34,298 bases of DNA from an uncultured Balneola sp. GTDB lineage: Bacteria > Bacteroidota > Rhodothermia > Balneolales > Balneolaceae. The notes beneath the pieces are model-generated. The model was not told where the DNA came from, ran no database searches, and saw only the letters and a list, made by a program, of their open reading frames with translations. The stretch lies in NCBI GenBank assembly GCA_902529115.1, contig CABZVB010000019.1, positions 1 through 34,298 on the forward strand. Reading direction: 5' to 3'. The first letter of the stretch is position 1. Every line of letters starts with the position of its first letter. A program made the translations under genes and the position numbers. Of the stretch, positions 1-8,176 are shown in pieces.

Positions 1-63
1 TGAGTATTAAACTAATCAGTATAATTATATGTGAAAATTTAGTTTTCAATTATTATCTATTAA

Positions 64-855
64 TTATCGTTTAATTGAATTTGTTACGGACATCATCTCT
101 TCCGCAGTTTGAACCATCTTCGAATTTGTTTCATAAGCTCTTTGTGCTTCAATCAAACGTACCATTTCGGTTACAACATCAACATTTGATTGTTCGAGAT
201 AACCCTGTCTAACTACACCAAATCCATCGGTTCCAGGGTTTCCAAAGAATGGCGACCCTGATGAATCAGATTCACCAAATAAGTTATCACCTAATGCACT
301 TAAACCACCGTCGTTGGTAAATCTTGCTAATTCGATTTGCCCTAATTCAATTTTAGTAGAACTGTCCTGTAATAATGCTCTAACTGTTCCATCTTGTGAT
401 ATCTCAACCGCAATTGCGTCTGAAGGCACTTCAAATTGACCAGCTAATGAGAGCCCTGAATTGTTAACAATTAACCCATCAGGGCTTAAATTAAAATTAC
501 CATCACGCGTGTAAGCAATGTTACCGTCTGGCAATTCAACCTGGAAAAATCCTGAACCACTGATAGCCAAGTCTAGAGCATTTCCTGTTTCAGTAACTGA
601 ACCTTGCATGAAATTTCTTATAGTTGCTACTGCCCTAGCTCCGTGACCAATTTGTAATTCTGGAGCATAATTTTCTTGACCATTTGAATTACCCTGCTGC
701 GATTGAACCATATTTTCATAAAACAGATCTTGAAATGCTATGGTAGTTCTCTTAAATCCAGTTGTGCCAACATTGGCTAAATTATTGGCTATGTTGTCTA
801 CTGATCTTTGTTGTGCACTCATTCCAAGTGCTGCTGTACTTAATGCTCTAAACAT
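64..855 (-). CDS. flgG: Flagellar distal rod protein FlgG
   Basis: FlgG builds the distal rod of the flagellar basal body, the drive shaft through the periplasm. The 263-residue protein has the rod/hook N-terminal signature at about residues 20-36 (NIANNLANVGTTGFKR), a central 'GSGFFQVELPDG' segment, and the C-terminal rod/hook helix ending SNVDVVTEMVRLIEAQRAYE (within about 225-245). Length is typical of FlgG (about 260). It follows flgF by 13 bp and is the last gene before the left edge; flgA, flgH and flgI often follow in other genomes but would lie outside the window. The start is well supported: an AAGGAG box lies 5 nt upstream of the ATG, unusual in this window. Identification is secure; separation from FlgF rests on the N-terminal MFRALSTAALGM start and on order. 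Confidence 0.97.
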   Translation of the reverse strand: MFRALSTAALGMSAQQRSVDNIANNLANVGTTGFKRTTIAFQDLFYENMVQSQQGNSNGQENYAPELQIGHGARAVATIRNFMQGSVTETGNALDLAISGSGFFQVELPDGNIAYTRDGNFNLSPDGLIVNNSGLSLAGQFEVPSDAIAVEISQDGTVRALLQDSSTKIELGQIELARFTNDGGLSALGDNLFGESDSSGSPFFGNPGTDGFGVVRQGYLEQSNVDVVTEMVRLIEAQRAYETNSKMVQTAEEMMSVTNSIKR

Positions 856-860
856 TTTAT

Positions 861-866
861 CTCCTT
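861..866 (-). promoter_or_regulatory. Shine-Dalgarno sequence of flgG
   Basis: On the minus strand AAGGAG lies 5 nt before the flgG ATG and directly after the flgF stop codon. It is notable because most other starts here (flhB, flhA, fliA, fliM, flgE, fliN) are preceded only by A/T-rich sequence without a recognisable SD. It fixes the flgG start. Confidence 0.7.
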
Positions 867-868
867 AT

Positions 869-1606
869 TTAATATCTGCCTAATTGAGAGGTTATTTTAC
901 CTAATAGTTCATCTGTCGTCCTCATCGCCTTCTGCTGCGATTCAAATAATTGCATATTCTGCATCATATCAACCATCTCATTTAGTGGTTGAACATTGCC
1001 TTTTTCATAAAATCCCTGATGAACTTTTGATGAATCGTCTGGTAATAAACTTGAAATTGTATCTACTTTGAAGTAACCATTACCATGTCTTTCTAAATCT
1101 GAGACCTTTGATGGTTTTAAGATTGCAATCTTAGATTTTTCATTCCCATTTATATAAATAGTTCCATCCTGATTAACCTTGAATTCAGTTATGTCAGAGT
1201 TTTCTGTTCCATTTACCAATTCATTTAGTTCTATTAAACCATTAGTACCCAACACTGGGTTGCCTTTATCATCAACAAGTATACCTTCATTATCCAAATG
1301 AAAACGTCCGTTTCTTGTTAAATAGGTTCTATCTCCTTCTTGAACTGTAAAAAATCCATCACCTTCTATAGCCATATCAAACGAATTTCCAGTACCCTCT
1401 AAAACACCTTGGGTCATATCTATTGTTTGCATTGGTAGACCCTGGGAAATTCTTTTGCCATCTAATTCTTCTGTATATAGTTCATAAAAAATCTTGCTAC
1501 CCTTGAAACCTGGGGTATTAAGATTAGCAAGATTATCAGCAGTCATATCCTGAGACTTACTTAGAGCCTGCATTGCTCGCATTTGTAAATGAATTTGATC
1601 AACCAT
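869..1606 (-). CDS. flgF: Flagellar proximal rod protein FlgF
   Basis: FlgF is a proximal-rod subunit. This 245-residue protein has the rod signature near the N terminus (DNLANLNTPGFKG, about 24-36), the SFDMAIEGDGFFTVQ segment (about 75-90) typical of FlgF/FlgG/FlgE, and a C-terminal helix ending NEMVDMMQNMQLFESQQKAM. Length is usual for FlgF (about 245-250). It is the first gene of a minus-strand flgF-flgG unit that starts in the 1607-1939 divergent region. No SD is seen before its ATG. A weak sigma-54-like element lies about 49 bp upstream. Naming as FlgF rather than FlgG rests on its position before a clear flgG and on its divergent N terminus. Confidence 0.95.
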   Translation of the reverse strand: MVDQIHLQMRAMQALSKSQDMTADNLANLNTPGFKGSKIFYELYTEELDGKRISQGLPMQTIDMTQGVLEGTGNSFDMAIEGDGFFTVQEGDRTYLTRNGRFHLDNEGILVDDKGNPVLGTNGLIELNELVNGTENSDITEFKVNQDGTIYINGNEKSKIAILKPSKVSDLERHGNGYFKVDTISSLLPDDSSKVHQGFYEKGNVQPLNEMVDMMQNMQLFESQQKAMRTTDELLGKITSQLGRY

Positions 1607-1654
1607 GAGTTTGATATACAGTTGGTTTACTTTAACTAATACACTTTAAATCAA

Positions 1655-1670
1655 AACAATAGTTATGCCG
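1655..1670 (-). promoter_or_regulatory. Weak sigma-54-like promoter upstream of flgF
   Basis: The minus strand reads CGGCATAACTATTGTT, matching 9 of 12 informative positions of the sigma-54 consensus TGGCACRNNNNTTGCW. The -24 GG is kept but the -12 GC is GT, normally a serious loss. The position is sensible: transcription would start near 1644, about 38 nt before flgF. It is reported because flgB has a perfect site of the same class; it may be chance. Confidence 0.3.
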
Positions 1671-1716
1671 TTTATTGAGTCTTATAATCTATTTGATAAA
1701 TTCTGGCCTAATATCT

Positions 1717-1748
1717 AGCTCATAGGTACTAAATGAGCTGCTTTTTTT
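1717..1748 (+). terminator. Intrinsic terminator-like hairpin upstream of flhB
   Basis: AGCTCAT (1717-1723) pairs perfectly with ATGAGCT (1733-1739) around a 9-nt loop. After GC comes a run of seven T (1742-1748), the layout of a Rho-independent terminator on the plus strand. No plus-strand gene lies to its left in the window, so it would end a short leader or small RNA, or act as an attenuator ahead of flhB. A TATAAT at 1683-1688 could start such a transcript. Confidence 0.45.
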
Positions 1749-1869
1749 GGAATAAATGTATTTTTAAGACTCTTTTTGGTTAATCTTATATTGTTATGAT
1801 AGATGAATAATTTTCCTAATCAGAGGAATAATTTTACAATTACTGATCCATATTTTTTAAAAGTTACAC

Positions 1870-1897
1870 TCTACAATGCCATTTTTGATGTTATAAT
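1870..1897 (+). promoter_or_regulatory. Candidate sigma-70-type promoter of the flhB operon
   Basis: TCTACA (1870-1875; 4 of 6 to TTGACA) and a perfect TATAAT (1892-1897) are separated by 16 bp. Predicted initiation near 1904 would give a leader of roughly 36 nt before the flhB ATG at 1940. Such hexamers are easy to find in AT-rich DNA, so this is only a candidate. Confidence 0.35.
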
Positions 1898-1939
1898 TAC
1901 ATCGATTGTCTTTGGTATCATTTTTGACATTAATTTGAC

Positions 1940-3016
1940 ATGGCAGAAAAAGATACAAGTCAAGATAAAACCGAAGAACCCACTGAAAAAAAGCTTAAAA
2001 AAGCTCGTGAGGAAGGTAATGTGAGTTTAAGTAAGGAGGTGTCCTCTATTTCTTTACTATTTGCTTCACTTGGTGGCATGATAGGTCTTGGAAATAATTT
2101 AGCCAAAGGAATAGTAGAAGAGTTTCAATACTTTTTTAAGAATTCATCTTTAGTAATTACAAATATTGATCAAGCCGACCTTATTTTTAAGAGTTCTATA
2201 TCTGGTGTTTTTCAATTACTGATTCCCTTTTTCATTGTATTAATGGTAACAGCCTTGATCATAAATCTAAGCCAAACTAGGGGTTTATTCTCACTTAAAC
2301 AGATGGCCCCAAAATTCAATAAACTAAACCCGATAAGCGGTATAAAGAAAATAATTTCGATCAAAGGTTTAGTAGAATTACTCAAAAGTGTATTTAAACT
2401 AACGATAGTGACATTGATTGTATTCTTTTTCATAACCAGTCAAATAAATTATTTTGTATCCTATGTGACTAATGACATAAAATTTAGTGTGCAGGATATT
2501 GGACCACATCTAATTGAGTTCATTGTATATATTTTGTTAGCACTTTTTATACTCTCAATTGCCGATGCTATTTTTCAGAGGTATCAGTATAAAAAAGACT
2601 TAAAAATGACTAAGCAGGAAGTCAAGGATGAATTCAAAGAAATGGAGGGTGATCCAAGGTTAAAAGCCGAAAGACGACAATTTGGATTAAAACTACGAAG
2701 ACGGCCTAGACTTGATCACGCTGTATTAAGTGCAGATGTAATTGTAACTAATCCAACTCATTTTGCTGTTTGTTTAATTTATAACCCAGAAGTACACTCA
2801 GCACCTATTGTCTTAGCTAAAGGTCAACGTTTAAGGGCTCTTAAAATTAAAGAACTAGCAGCTCACTATGGTACACCAGTAGTCGAAAATAAACCAGTAG
2901 CAAGAGCTTTATTTGCCACTGCAGAAGAAGGGGAGCACATTCCTTCAGAGCTTTTTAAAGCTGTAGCAGAAATACTCGCATTCATATTTGAACAAAAAAA
3001 GAAACTAGCATCATAA
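1940..3016 (+). CDS. flhB: Flagellar export switch protein FlhB
   Basis: FlhB is an inner-membrane part of the flagellar type III export gate and switches export from rod/hook to filament substrates. The 358-residue protein has the typical N terminus (DKTEEPTEKKLKKAREEGNV), four hydrophobic segments (about 36-56, 88-110, 146-168, 188-210) and a cytoplasmic C domain with the autocleavage tetrapeptide NPTH at residues 271-274, in the expected VTNPTHFAV setting. The downstream VVENKPVARALF segment is also typical. It is the first gene of the plus-strand operon, 4 bp before flhA. The start is fixed by the conserved N terminus; there is no SD. Only the last few residues (EQKKKLAS) follow the folded C domain, so a long C-terminal tail is lacking. 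Confidence 0.98.
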   Translation: MAEKDTSQDKTEEPTEKKLKKAREEGNVSLSKEVSSISLLFASLGGMIGLGNNLAKGIVEEFQYFFKNSSLVITNIDQADLIFKSSISGVFQLLIPFFIVLMVTALIINLSQTRGLFSLKQMAPKFNKLNPISGIKKIISIKGLVELLKSVFKLTIVTLIVFFFITSQINYFVSYVTNDIKFSVQDIGPHLIEFIVYILLALFILSIADAIFQRYQYKKDLKMTKQEVKDEFKEMEGDPRLKAERRQFGLKLRRRPRLDHAVLSADVIVTNPTHFAVCLIYNPEVHSAPIVLAKGQRLRALKIKELAAHYGTPVVENKPVARALFATAEEGEHIPSELFKAVAEILAFIFEQKKKLAS

Positions 3017-3020
3017 ACTT

Positions 3021-5147
3021 ATGGCATCCCAAAATATAAACCGTCAAACATTAAGCAAAACCTTCTTACAAAAGGATGTTCTTATCTCATCAGGAGTAAT
3101 ATCTATACTTTTAATAATGATATTACCTGTTCCTACAGTTGTAATGGATTTCTTACTTGCTCTTAATATATCTCTGTCTCTTGTTGTGATTTTAGTGGCT
3201 TTTTATACGCTAAAACCTCTACAATTTGCTGTATTTCCAGGCATGCTATTAATACTGACATTATTTCGACTAGCACTTAATGTTAGTACTACTCGGCTTA
3301 TTCTGAGTGAAGGAGATGCAGGATCAATCATTGCAACTTTTGGCGGATTCATTGTTCAAGGAAATTATGTGATCGGTATTATCATTTTCACTGTATTAGT
3401 AATAATTAATTTCATAGTAATTACAAAAGGTGCTTCAAGGATTGCAGAGGTTGGTGCACGATTTACATTGGATGCTATGCCTGGGAAACAGATGTCAATA
3501 GATGCTGATTTGACAGCTGGACTGATTAGTGATGAGGAAGCAAAAAAAAGACGAGAAGAAATATCTAGTGAAGCAGACTTTTATGGAGCAATGGATGGTG
3601 CAAGTAAGTTTGTACGTGGTGATGTAATTGCCGGTCTACTCATTACAGTAATTAATATCGTAGGAGGATTAATTATTGGAACTGCACAAAATGGCCTTAG
3701 TATTGCAGATGCAGCATCTCAATATACACTTCTAACTATAGGTGATGGTTTAGTATCCCAAATTCCCGCACTCTTAATTTCAACCGCGTCTGGTATAATA
3801 GTTTCACGAGTCGCATCAGAAGGAAATCTAAGTAATGATCTCTCAGAACAACTTCTAGGGAATCCAAAGACGGTTGCAATTGCTAGCTTCTTTATTTTTA
3901 CTGTTGGTTTAATTCCAGGTCTCCCATTCATCCCCTTCTCACTAATTTCTGTTGCTATGCTATATCAAGCATATAAGAAATATAATAGAGATGAAGATGC
4001 TAAAATAATAGAAGAAGAAAATAAGTTACTTTCGGAAGCTAACAATATAGAAGACGACAAACCAGAAAATTACTTGTTGGCTGAAACTCTAGAACTTGAA
4101 ATTGGATATAGCCTAATTCCTCTTGTAGAAAAAGAACAAGGTGGGGATTTATTGGATAGAATGAAATCTATTCGAAAACAACTTGCCAACGAACTAGGGA
4201 TCGTAATTCCTTCCATTAGAATTCGTGATAATGTACAACTAAACGCTAATGCATACAGTATAAAAATGCGAGGTATTGTCCAGGCAGAGGGTGAAATACT
4301 CCCAGGATATCATCTAGTACTTTTACCAGCTAATATTAAACCAGAAATACAAGGGATTCCAACAAAAGATCCTGCATTTGGTATGGATGCCATGTGGGTA
4401 AGTACAAAAAACAAATTCCAAGCAGAAAAATATGGACTTACTATAATTGAGAGTGGTGCTGTATTAACCACTCATTTAATGGAATTATTAAAGAAAAATG
4501 CTTACAAATTAGTAGACCGACAAATGGTACAAAAGCTTGTAGATAAAGCAAAAGAGAACGCACCAGCTGTAGTTGAAGAACTAATTCCAGAAGGATTAAA
4601 AATTGGGGATATTCAAAAAGTTCTTAAGAGATTGTTAAAAGAAGGTATTCCAATAAGAGATCTTGTAACTATTTTAGAGACTCTCGCTGATTATTGCCAT
4701 CAAACTAAAAATACTGATGTTCTTAACGAGTATTGTAGAGCTGCTTTAGCTGATACAATTACAAAGCAGTTTACTAACGAAAACAATGAGGTGGAAGTAT
4801 TAATGCTGGATTCTTCACTTGAATCACATTTACTAAGTCAAGCTCAATTAGGTAAACTTGATAGTTCAACATTGAGTATGACGCCATCAAATATTGAAAA
4901 TATCTATGAAAGTGCCTCATTAGGATTTAGTAAAATGATTCAGTCGGGACGAAAACCAATACTACTTACATCGCCTATTCTGAGGTTTACTATCTATGAA
5001 TTTTTTGCACCAATACTACCAGAAATCGTTGTATTGTCGTATAATGATATAACACCAAGAGTTCAGTTTAAAACCATAGACAGGATAAAAATTGATTTAT
5101 CAAATGAAGACTCATCAAATGCCACTATGGCTAAATCATTTGCCTAA
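3021..5147 (+). CDS. flhA: Flagellar export gate protein FlhA
   Basis: FlhA is the large membrane gate of the flagellar type III apparatus; its cytoplasmic nonamer ring docks substrates and chaperones. The 708-residue protein has about eight N-terminal membrane segments (residues 20-320), the family signature RFTLDAMPGKQMSIDADL (147-164), and the MDGASKFVRGD loop with the conserved charged residues (191-201). A C-terminal cytoplasmic domain begins after the acidic linker at about 330-350. Length matches the family (about 690-710). The ATG is only 4 bp after flhB, with no SD, suggesting translational coupling. A 55-bp gap follows before flhF. Confidence 0.98.
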   Translation: MASQNINRQTLSKTFLQKDVLISSGVISILLIMILPVPTVVMDFLLALNISLSLVVILVAFYTLKPLQFAVFPGMLLILTLFRLALNVSTTRLILSEGDAGSIIATFGGFIVQGNYVIGIIIFTVLVIINFIVITKGASRIAEVGARFTLDAMPGKQMSIDADLTAGLISDEEAKKRREEISSEADFYGAMDGASKFVRGDVIAGLLITVINIVGGLIIGTAQNGLSIADAASQYTLLTIGDGLVSQIPALLISTASGIIVSRVASEGNLSNDLSEQLLGNPKTVAIASFFIFTVGLIPGLPFIPFSLISVAMLYQAYKKYNRDEDAKIIEEENKLLSEANNIEDDKPENYLLAETLELEIGYSLIPLVEKEQGGDLLDRMKSIRKQLANELGIVIPSIRIRDNVQLNANAYSIKMRGIVQAEGEILPGYHLVLLPANIKPEIQGIPTKDPAFGMDAMWVSTKNKFQAEKYGLTIIESGAVLTTHLMELLKKNAYKLVDRQMVQKLVDKAKENAPAVVEELIPEGLKIGDIQKVLKRLLKEGIPIRDLVTILETLADYCHQTKNTDVLNEYCRAALADTITKQFTNENNEVEVLMLDSSLESHLLSQAQLGKLDSSTLSMTPSNIENIYESASLGFSKMIQSGRKPILLTSPILRFTIYEFFAPILPEIVVLSYNDITPRVQFKTIDRIKIDLSNEDSSNATMAKSFA

Positions 5148-5202
5148 AGTTTTGTTTCAAATTGAATTTATTATAGGACTCATCTATTCTAAATAAATCT
5201 CG

Positions 5203-6414
5203 ATGGACATCATCCACTACTACGGCCAAACTCGAAAAGAAGCAGTTGATAAAGCTATTTCTGAACATGGTAAAGACATTTACGTGTTAAATGAAACACC
5301 AAATAACCTAACTAATGGTTTAATTGGTATCTCAATAATACCAGCTGAAGAAACAATAGATGACCCAGAATTTGAATCAGAGAATTCAAATGAAGATTTG
5401 GTAGAAACTCCAATTACCACTTTGAGAAAACTTGCTCTTAATTTTGAAAATAAATATGCTGGTAAATTAGAGAACTCAAAAAAAGTTAATGCGAATAAGA
5501 TAGACCAATCATCTAATCGCTATAAGTATTCTACAACTGGAAAAGAACAATTAAACCTGTCTCATATTGAGATGAGATTAAATTCAATTGAGTCTTTAAT
5601 TGATCAATTAAATAATTCGAAAAAAATAGAATACTATAATCATCCAATTTTTCTACAACTAATTAACTCTGGCATCCCTACTAATACAATTAGTGATTGG
5701 TTCCTCAGAATTATTAACACTGGGATAGATCCGTTTCACAAACCTGAAACATTTAATGAGCAAATATCAAAGTATTTGGCCAACATTGTAGGAAATAATT
5801 TAGGCCAACCTTTAGAGCCACATACAGTCTATTTTGGAGATACTTTATCAAATAAAAGATCCATTATTATAGAACTGATTGATTATATAAGATCAAAAAA
5901 TTCTGCTCAAACTATTGGGGTGATTATAATTAATCCTGAAAAAAAATATCAGAAAAGATTAGAATTGGATTTTTATTGTACTAAATATTCAATTCCATGT
6001 ATTGAAATAAATGACTCTATTACACTGCATGATGTTTGCAATAAATGGCAACATTTTGACTATTTATTATTTGACACACCTGATATCATTCAAGATGATA
6101 TACACTCATCTAATACTTTTGAGACAATTATTGAATTGATAAACAGTCTTGAAAATCCTCTAGAAAAAATTTGGGTGCAAAACTCTGCCACATGCCATAA
6201 CACAATCAATATTAAATGGGTCAACGAGCAAATTCGTGCAAATCAAATTATCTTCTCACATTTTGACCAAGTACAAAAGTTAGGGAGTTTACTTTCTTAT
6301 TTAGACGACTTAAAAGCTAGTTGCAAAATGTTACATACTGATAATAGCAAAGAGGAAAAACTAAAATTATTTGAACCAAAATGGTTCATAGGAAAACTAT
6401 TAGATCAAGTATAA
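5203..6414 (+). CDS. flhF: FlhF-like protein with degenerate GTPase motifs
   Basis: FlhF is normally an SRP-type GTPase that recruits the first flagellar components to the cell pole. The 403-residue protein has the FlhF N-terminal block (MDIIHYYGQTRKEAVDKAIS), a linker with a short coiled region (about 115-140), and a C-terminal NG-like region with recognisable landmarks. The nucleotide motifs are eroded. The P-loop GPTGVGKTT is GDTLSNKRS (212-220), the DxYR element is PEKKYQ (about 245-250), DTAG is DTPD (291-294), and TKLD is SHFD (352-355), still followed by QVQKLGSLLSYL as in real FlhF. Position between flhA and flhG supports the identity. I infer a pseudo-GTPase that keeps a structural role. 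There is no frameshift, so it is not a pseudogene. Confidence 0.85.
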   Translation: MDIIHYYGQTRKEAVDKAISEHGKDIYVLNETPNNLTNGLIGISIIPAEETIDDPEFESENSNEDLVETPITTLRKLALNFENKYAGKLENSKKVNANKIDQSSNRYKYSTTGKEQLNLSHIEMRLNSIESLIDQLNNSKKIEYYNHPIFLQLINSGIPTNTISDWFLRIINTGIDPFHKPETFNEQISKYLANIVGNNLGQPLEPHTVYFGDTLSNKRSIIIELIDYIRSKNSAQTIGVIIINPEKKYQKRLELDFYCTKYSIPCIEINDSITLHDVCNKWQHFDYLLFDTPDIIQDDIHSSNTFETIIELINSLENPLEKIWVQNSATCHNTINIKWVNEQIRANQIIFSHFDQVQKLGSLLSYLDDLKASCKMLHTDNSKEEKLKLFEPKWFIGKLLDQV

Positions 6415-6416
6415 TC

Positions 6417-7187
6417 ATGAATGATAGCACAATATTTGGTTTTTTAAGTGGCAAGGGAGGCGTTGGAAAGAGTTTTATCGCTTCAAATCTAGCTACAGAG
6501 ATAACTAAAAAAGGCTACAAAGTTGCAGTAATTGATTGTGACCTTGGGTTTTCAAACATGTCTACTTTTCTAAATCGAAAAGTAAACTTTACAGTGATAG
6601 ATTGGATTAACCAAAGAGCATCATTAAACGATATAATCGATATCACCCCTAAATGCTCTTTAATCACGGTTAGTAACAATTTCGATCACAATGGTGTCAA
6701 CAATGAGACTTTATTAAATGCATTAGATCAATTATTGAACCATCTAAAATTAAACTATGATTTTATTTTAATTGATTCACCGGCAGGTACACCGCCAATT
6801 GCTTTCTGGATACTTGACGTTAGTAATTTTTCTAATTTAGTCTTAATCGATGAGCCTACATCTATATCCGATGTATATAGACTATGTAAATATGTATTCA
6901 ATGTGAAAAGTGATTACAGATTCAATGCCATTATTAATCAAACAAAAAATGAAACTGACGGTCTAAATACATATGACAAGTTTAGAAAACTTGTTGAAAA
7001 TTTTTTGAAAAAAGAAATTCTTTACCTTGGTCAGGTATATCAGAAAGAAATCATAGCCGATTACTTAAAAATTAATCAATGCTTACAAATAATTGAAGAT
7101 GACAAAGAAATTAAGAATCAATTTCATATTTTAAGTAAAAATATTATTGAACTAACACAGAATAGTATAACAAACGTAATTGGTTAA
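6417..7187 (+). CDS. flhG: Flagellar number regulator FlhG (MinD/ParA-type ATPase)
   Basis: FlhG is a MinD-like ATPase that limits flagellar number and works with FlhF. The 256-residue protein has the deviant Walker A KGGVGKS (13-19), the A' motif DCDLG (40-44) and the Walker B-region IDSPAG (119-124). I chose the ATG at 6417, 2 bp after the flhF stop; an upstream in-frame ATG at 6381 would add 12 residues (MVHRKTIRSSII) inside flhF. With either start the protein goes almost directly into the ATPase core and lacks the N-terminal DQAxxLR-type helix that stimulates FlhF GTPase activity in other bacteria. ATPase motifs appear intact. Together with flhF it suggests polar flagellation. Confidence 0.92.
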   Translation: MNDSTIFGFLSGKGGVGKSFIASNLATEITKKGYKVAVIDCDLGFSNMSTFLNRKVNFTVIDWINQRASLNDIIDITPKCSLITVSNNFDHNGVNNETLLNALDQLLNHLKLNYDFILIDSPAGTPPIAFWILDVSNFSNLVLIDEPTSISDVYRLCKYVFNVKSDYRFNAIINQTKNETDGLNTYDKFRKLVENFLKKEILYLGQVYQKEIIADYLKINQCLQIIEDDKEIKNQFHILSKNIIELTQNSITNVIG

Positions 7188-7188
7188 T

Positions 7189-7368
7189 ATGATACTGACA
7201 ATAATACTTATAATTTCGTTAGTTACTTTTGCATTACTTCTCCTTGCTGGTCTAACTATTTCTATGGCTCTTTATAGAAGTTTGTTAGTTTTCATGATCC
7301 TTTTTGCAGTTTTTTATTTTTCTATGTATATGATTAAATTAATTCGAGAAAATAATTCAACTGAATAA
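7189..7368 (+). CDS. Small two-helix membrane protein in the flhG-fliA gap
   Basis: I do not recognise a family. The 59-residue product is almost wholly hydrophobic, with two predicted membrane helices (about 3-26 and 28-50) and a short charged tail IRENNSTE. The ATG at 7189 lies 1 bp after the flhG stop; a TTG at 7180 overlapping flhG would add only three residues. It lies 44 bp before fliA, on the same strand and inside a compact flagellar operon, so co-transcription and a link to flagellar placement, export or regulation are likely by context only. Two-helix topology could suit a membrane anchor, but nothing in the sequence proves a partner. Confidence 0.7.
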   Translation: MILTIILIISLVTFALLLLAGLTISMALYRSLLVFMILFAVFYFSMYMIKLIRENNSTE

Positions 7369-7412
7369 ATAGATTAGGAATACTTGAATTTTGAAATATT
7401 CATTGCCGAATC

Positions 7413-8171
7413 ATGATTGAGGATAAAAAGTTAGAAGAACTAATAAAACTCTATTGTGAAGAAAAAAAGTCAAGTATTCGAGACTTAATTATTAGCAAGT
7501 CTCTGCCCTTGGTTAGGAGTATCATTGGGAAAATAAATAAACCAAACACAATACATACACAATTTGAAGATCTAGAAAACTCTGGCATAATAGGGTTAAT
7601 TCAAGCATTAGACAATTATAACTGTGATATGAATGTGCAATTCAGCACATTTGCTTATTACAGAATTAGAGGAAGTGTAATTGATTACTTAAGAAGTATA
7701 GATCAATTACCAAGAAAGCATAGGGTTGATTATGGAAAAATTCAGAATTGTATGTCCATATTAAGTCAGGAATTAGGCAGAGAACCTACGGATGAAGAGG
7801 TGTCTGAACGACTTGAAATGAAAATTGAAGAATACAATGATCTCATGATGAATATACATCAGAGACACGTACTCTCACTAGATAATTTTGATAGTGAAGA
7901 TGAATCATACTCTGCTTATCAAATTATCGAAGATGTCACACATGAACAACCCGACGAAGAAATAGAATCAAGAGAAAAAACAGATCAAATACTAAATAAA
8001 ATAAACCAGCTGAAGAATAGAGACCGTTTAATTCTCATGCTATATTATTATGAGAACATGACAATGACAGAGATTGGATTACTTTTGGAGATATCTGAAG
8101 CAAGAATTTCACAAATAATTGGAAAATTACTAATACAATTAAAGTCTGATCTCAATCCCGATAACATTTAA
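7413..8171 (+). CDS. fliA: Flagellar sigma factor FliA (sigma-28)
   Basis: FliA directs RNA polymerase to late flagellar promoters. The 252-residue protein has region 2 (FEDLENSGIIGLIQALDNY, then FSTFAYYRIRGSVIDYLRS, about 50-95), region 3 (LPRKHRVDYGKIQ, followed by LGREPTDEEVSERL), and region 4 with the helix-turn-helix (LYYYENMTMTEIGLLLEIS, then EARISQIIGKLL, about 205-240). This domain order and length match FliA/SigD rather than a housekeeping sigma. It is preceded by the small membrane-protein gene (44 bp) and followed after 51 bp by a small gene with a near-consensus sigma-28 promoter, so FliA probably drives its neighbour. The start is supported by length and alignment; there is no SD. 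Confidence 0.97.
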   Translation: MIEDKKLEELIKLYCEEKKSSIRDLIISKSLPLVRSIIGKINKPNTIHTQFEDLENSGIIGLIQALDNYNCDMNVQFSTFAYYRIRGSVIDYLRSIDQLPRKHRVDYGKIQNCMSILSQELGREPTDEEVSERLEMKIEEYNDLMMNIHQRHVLSLDNFDSEDESYSAYQIIEDVTHEQPDEEIESREKTDQILNKINQLKNRDRLILMLYYYENMTMTEIGLLLEISEARISQIIGKLLIQLKSDLNPDNI

Positions 8172-8176
8172 TTACT

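Larger units (their letters stand above)
1607..1939. other. Divergent intergenic region between flgF and flhB
   Basis: This 333-bp stretch separates the minus-strand flgF start from the plus-strand flhB start. I see four possible elements: a weak sigma-54-like site facing flgF (1655-1670), a perfect TATAAT on the plus strand (1683-1688), a hairpin plus T-run reading rightwards (1717-1748), and a sigma-70-like promoter in front of flhB (1870-1897). An open frame from 1803 that runs into flhB in another frame has no family resemblance and I do not treat it as a gene. Confidence 0.6.

Noticed and set aside
32-48. 6-bp inverted repeat TGAAAA/TTTTCA after flgG.
   Set aside because: AT-rich and without a T-run in the flgG direction; expected often by chance in this composition.
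1724-1739. A possible sigma-54 element on the plus strand before flhB with GG-N10-GC.
   Set aside because: It has five mismatches to the consensus and lies within the hairpin and loop of the terminator-like structure.
1803-2024. A 73-residue open frame with a hydrophobic middle that overlaps the start of flhB.
   Set aside because: It ends in another frame of flhB and its last part is that gene's shadow. It has no SD and no family resemblance, and the flhB start is well fixed.
7386-7412. GCCGAATC just before fliA, resembling the sigma-28 -10 element.
   Set aside because: The -35 element at the right spacing (GAATTTTG) does not match, and initiation would fall inside the fliA coding region.
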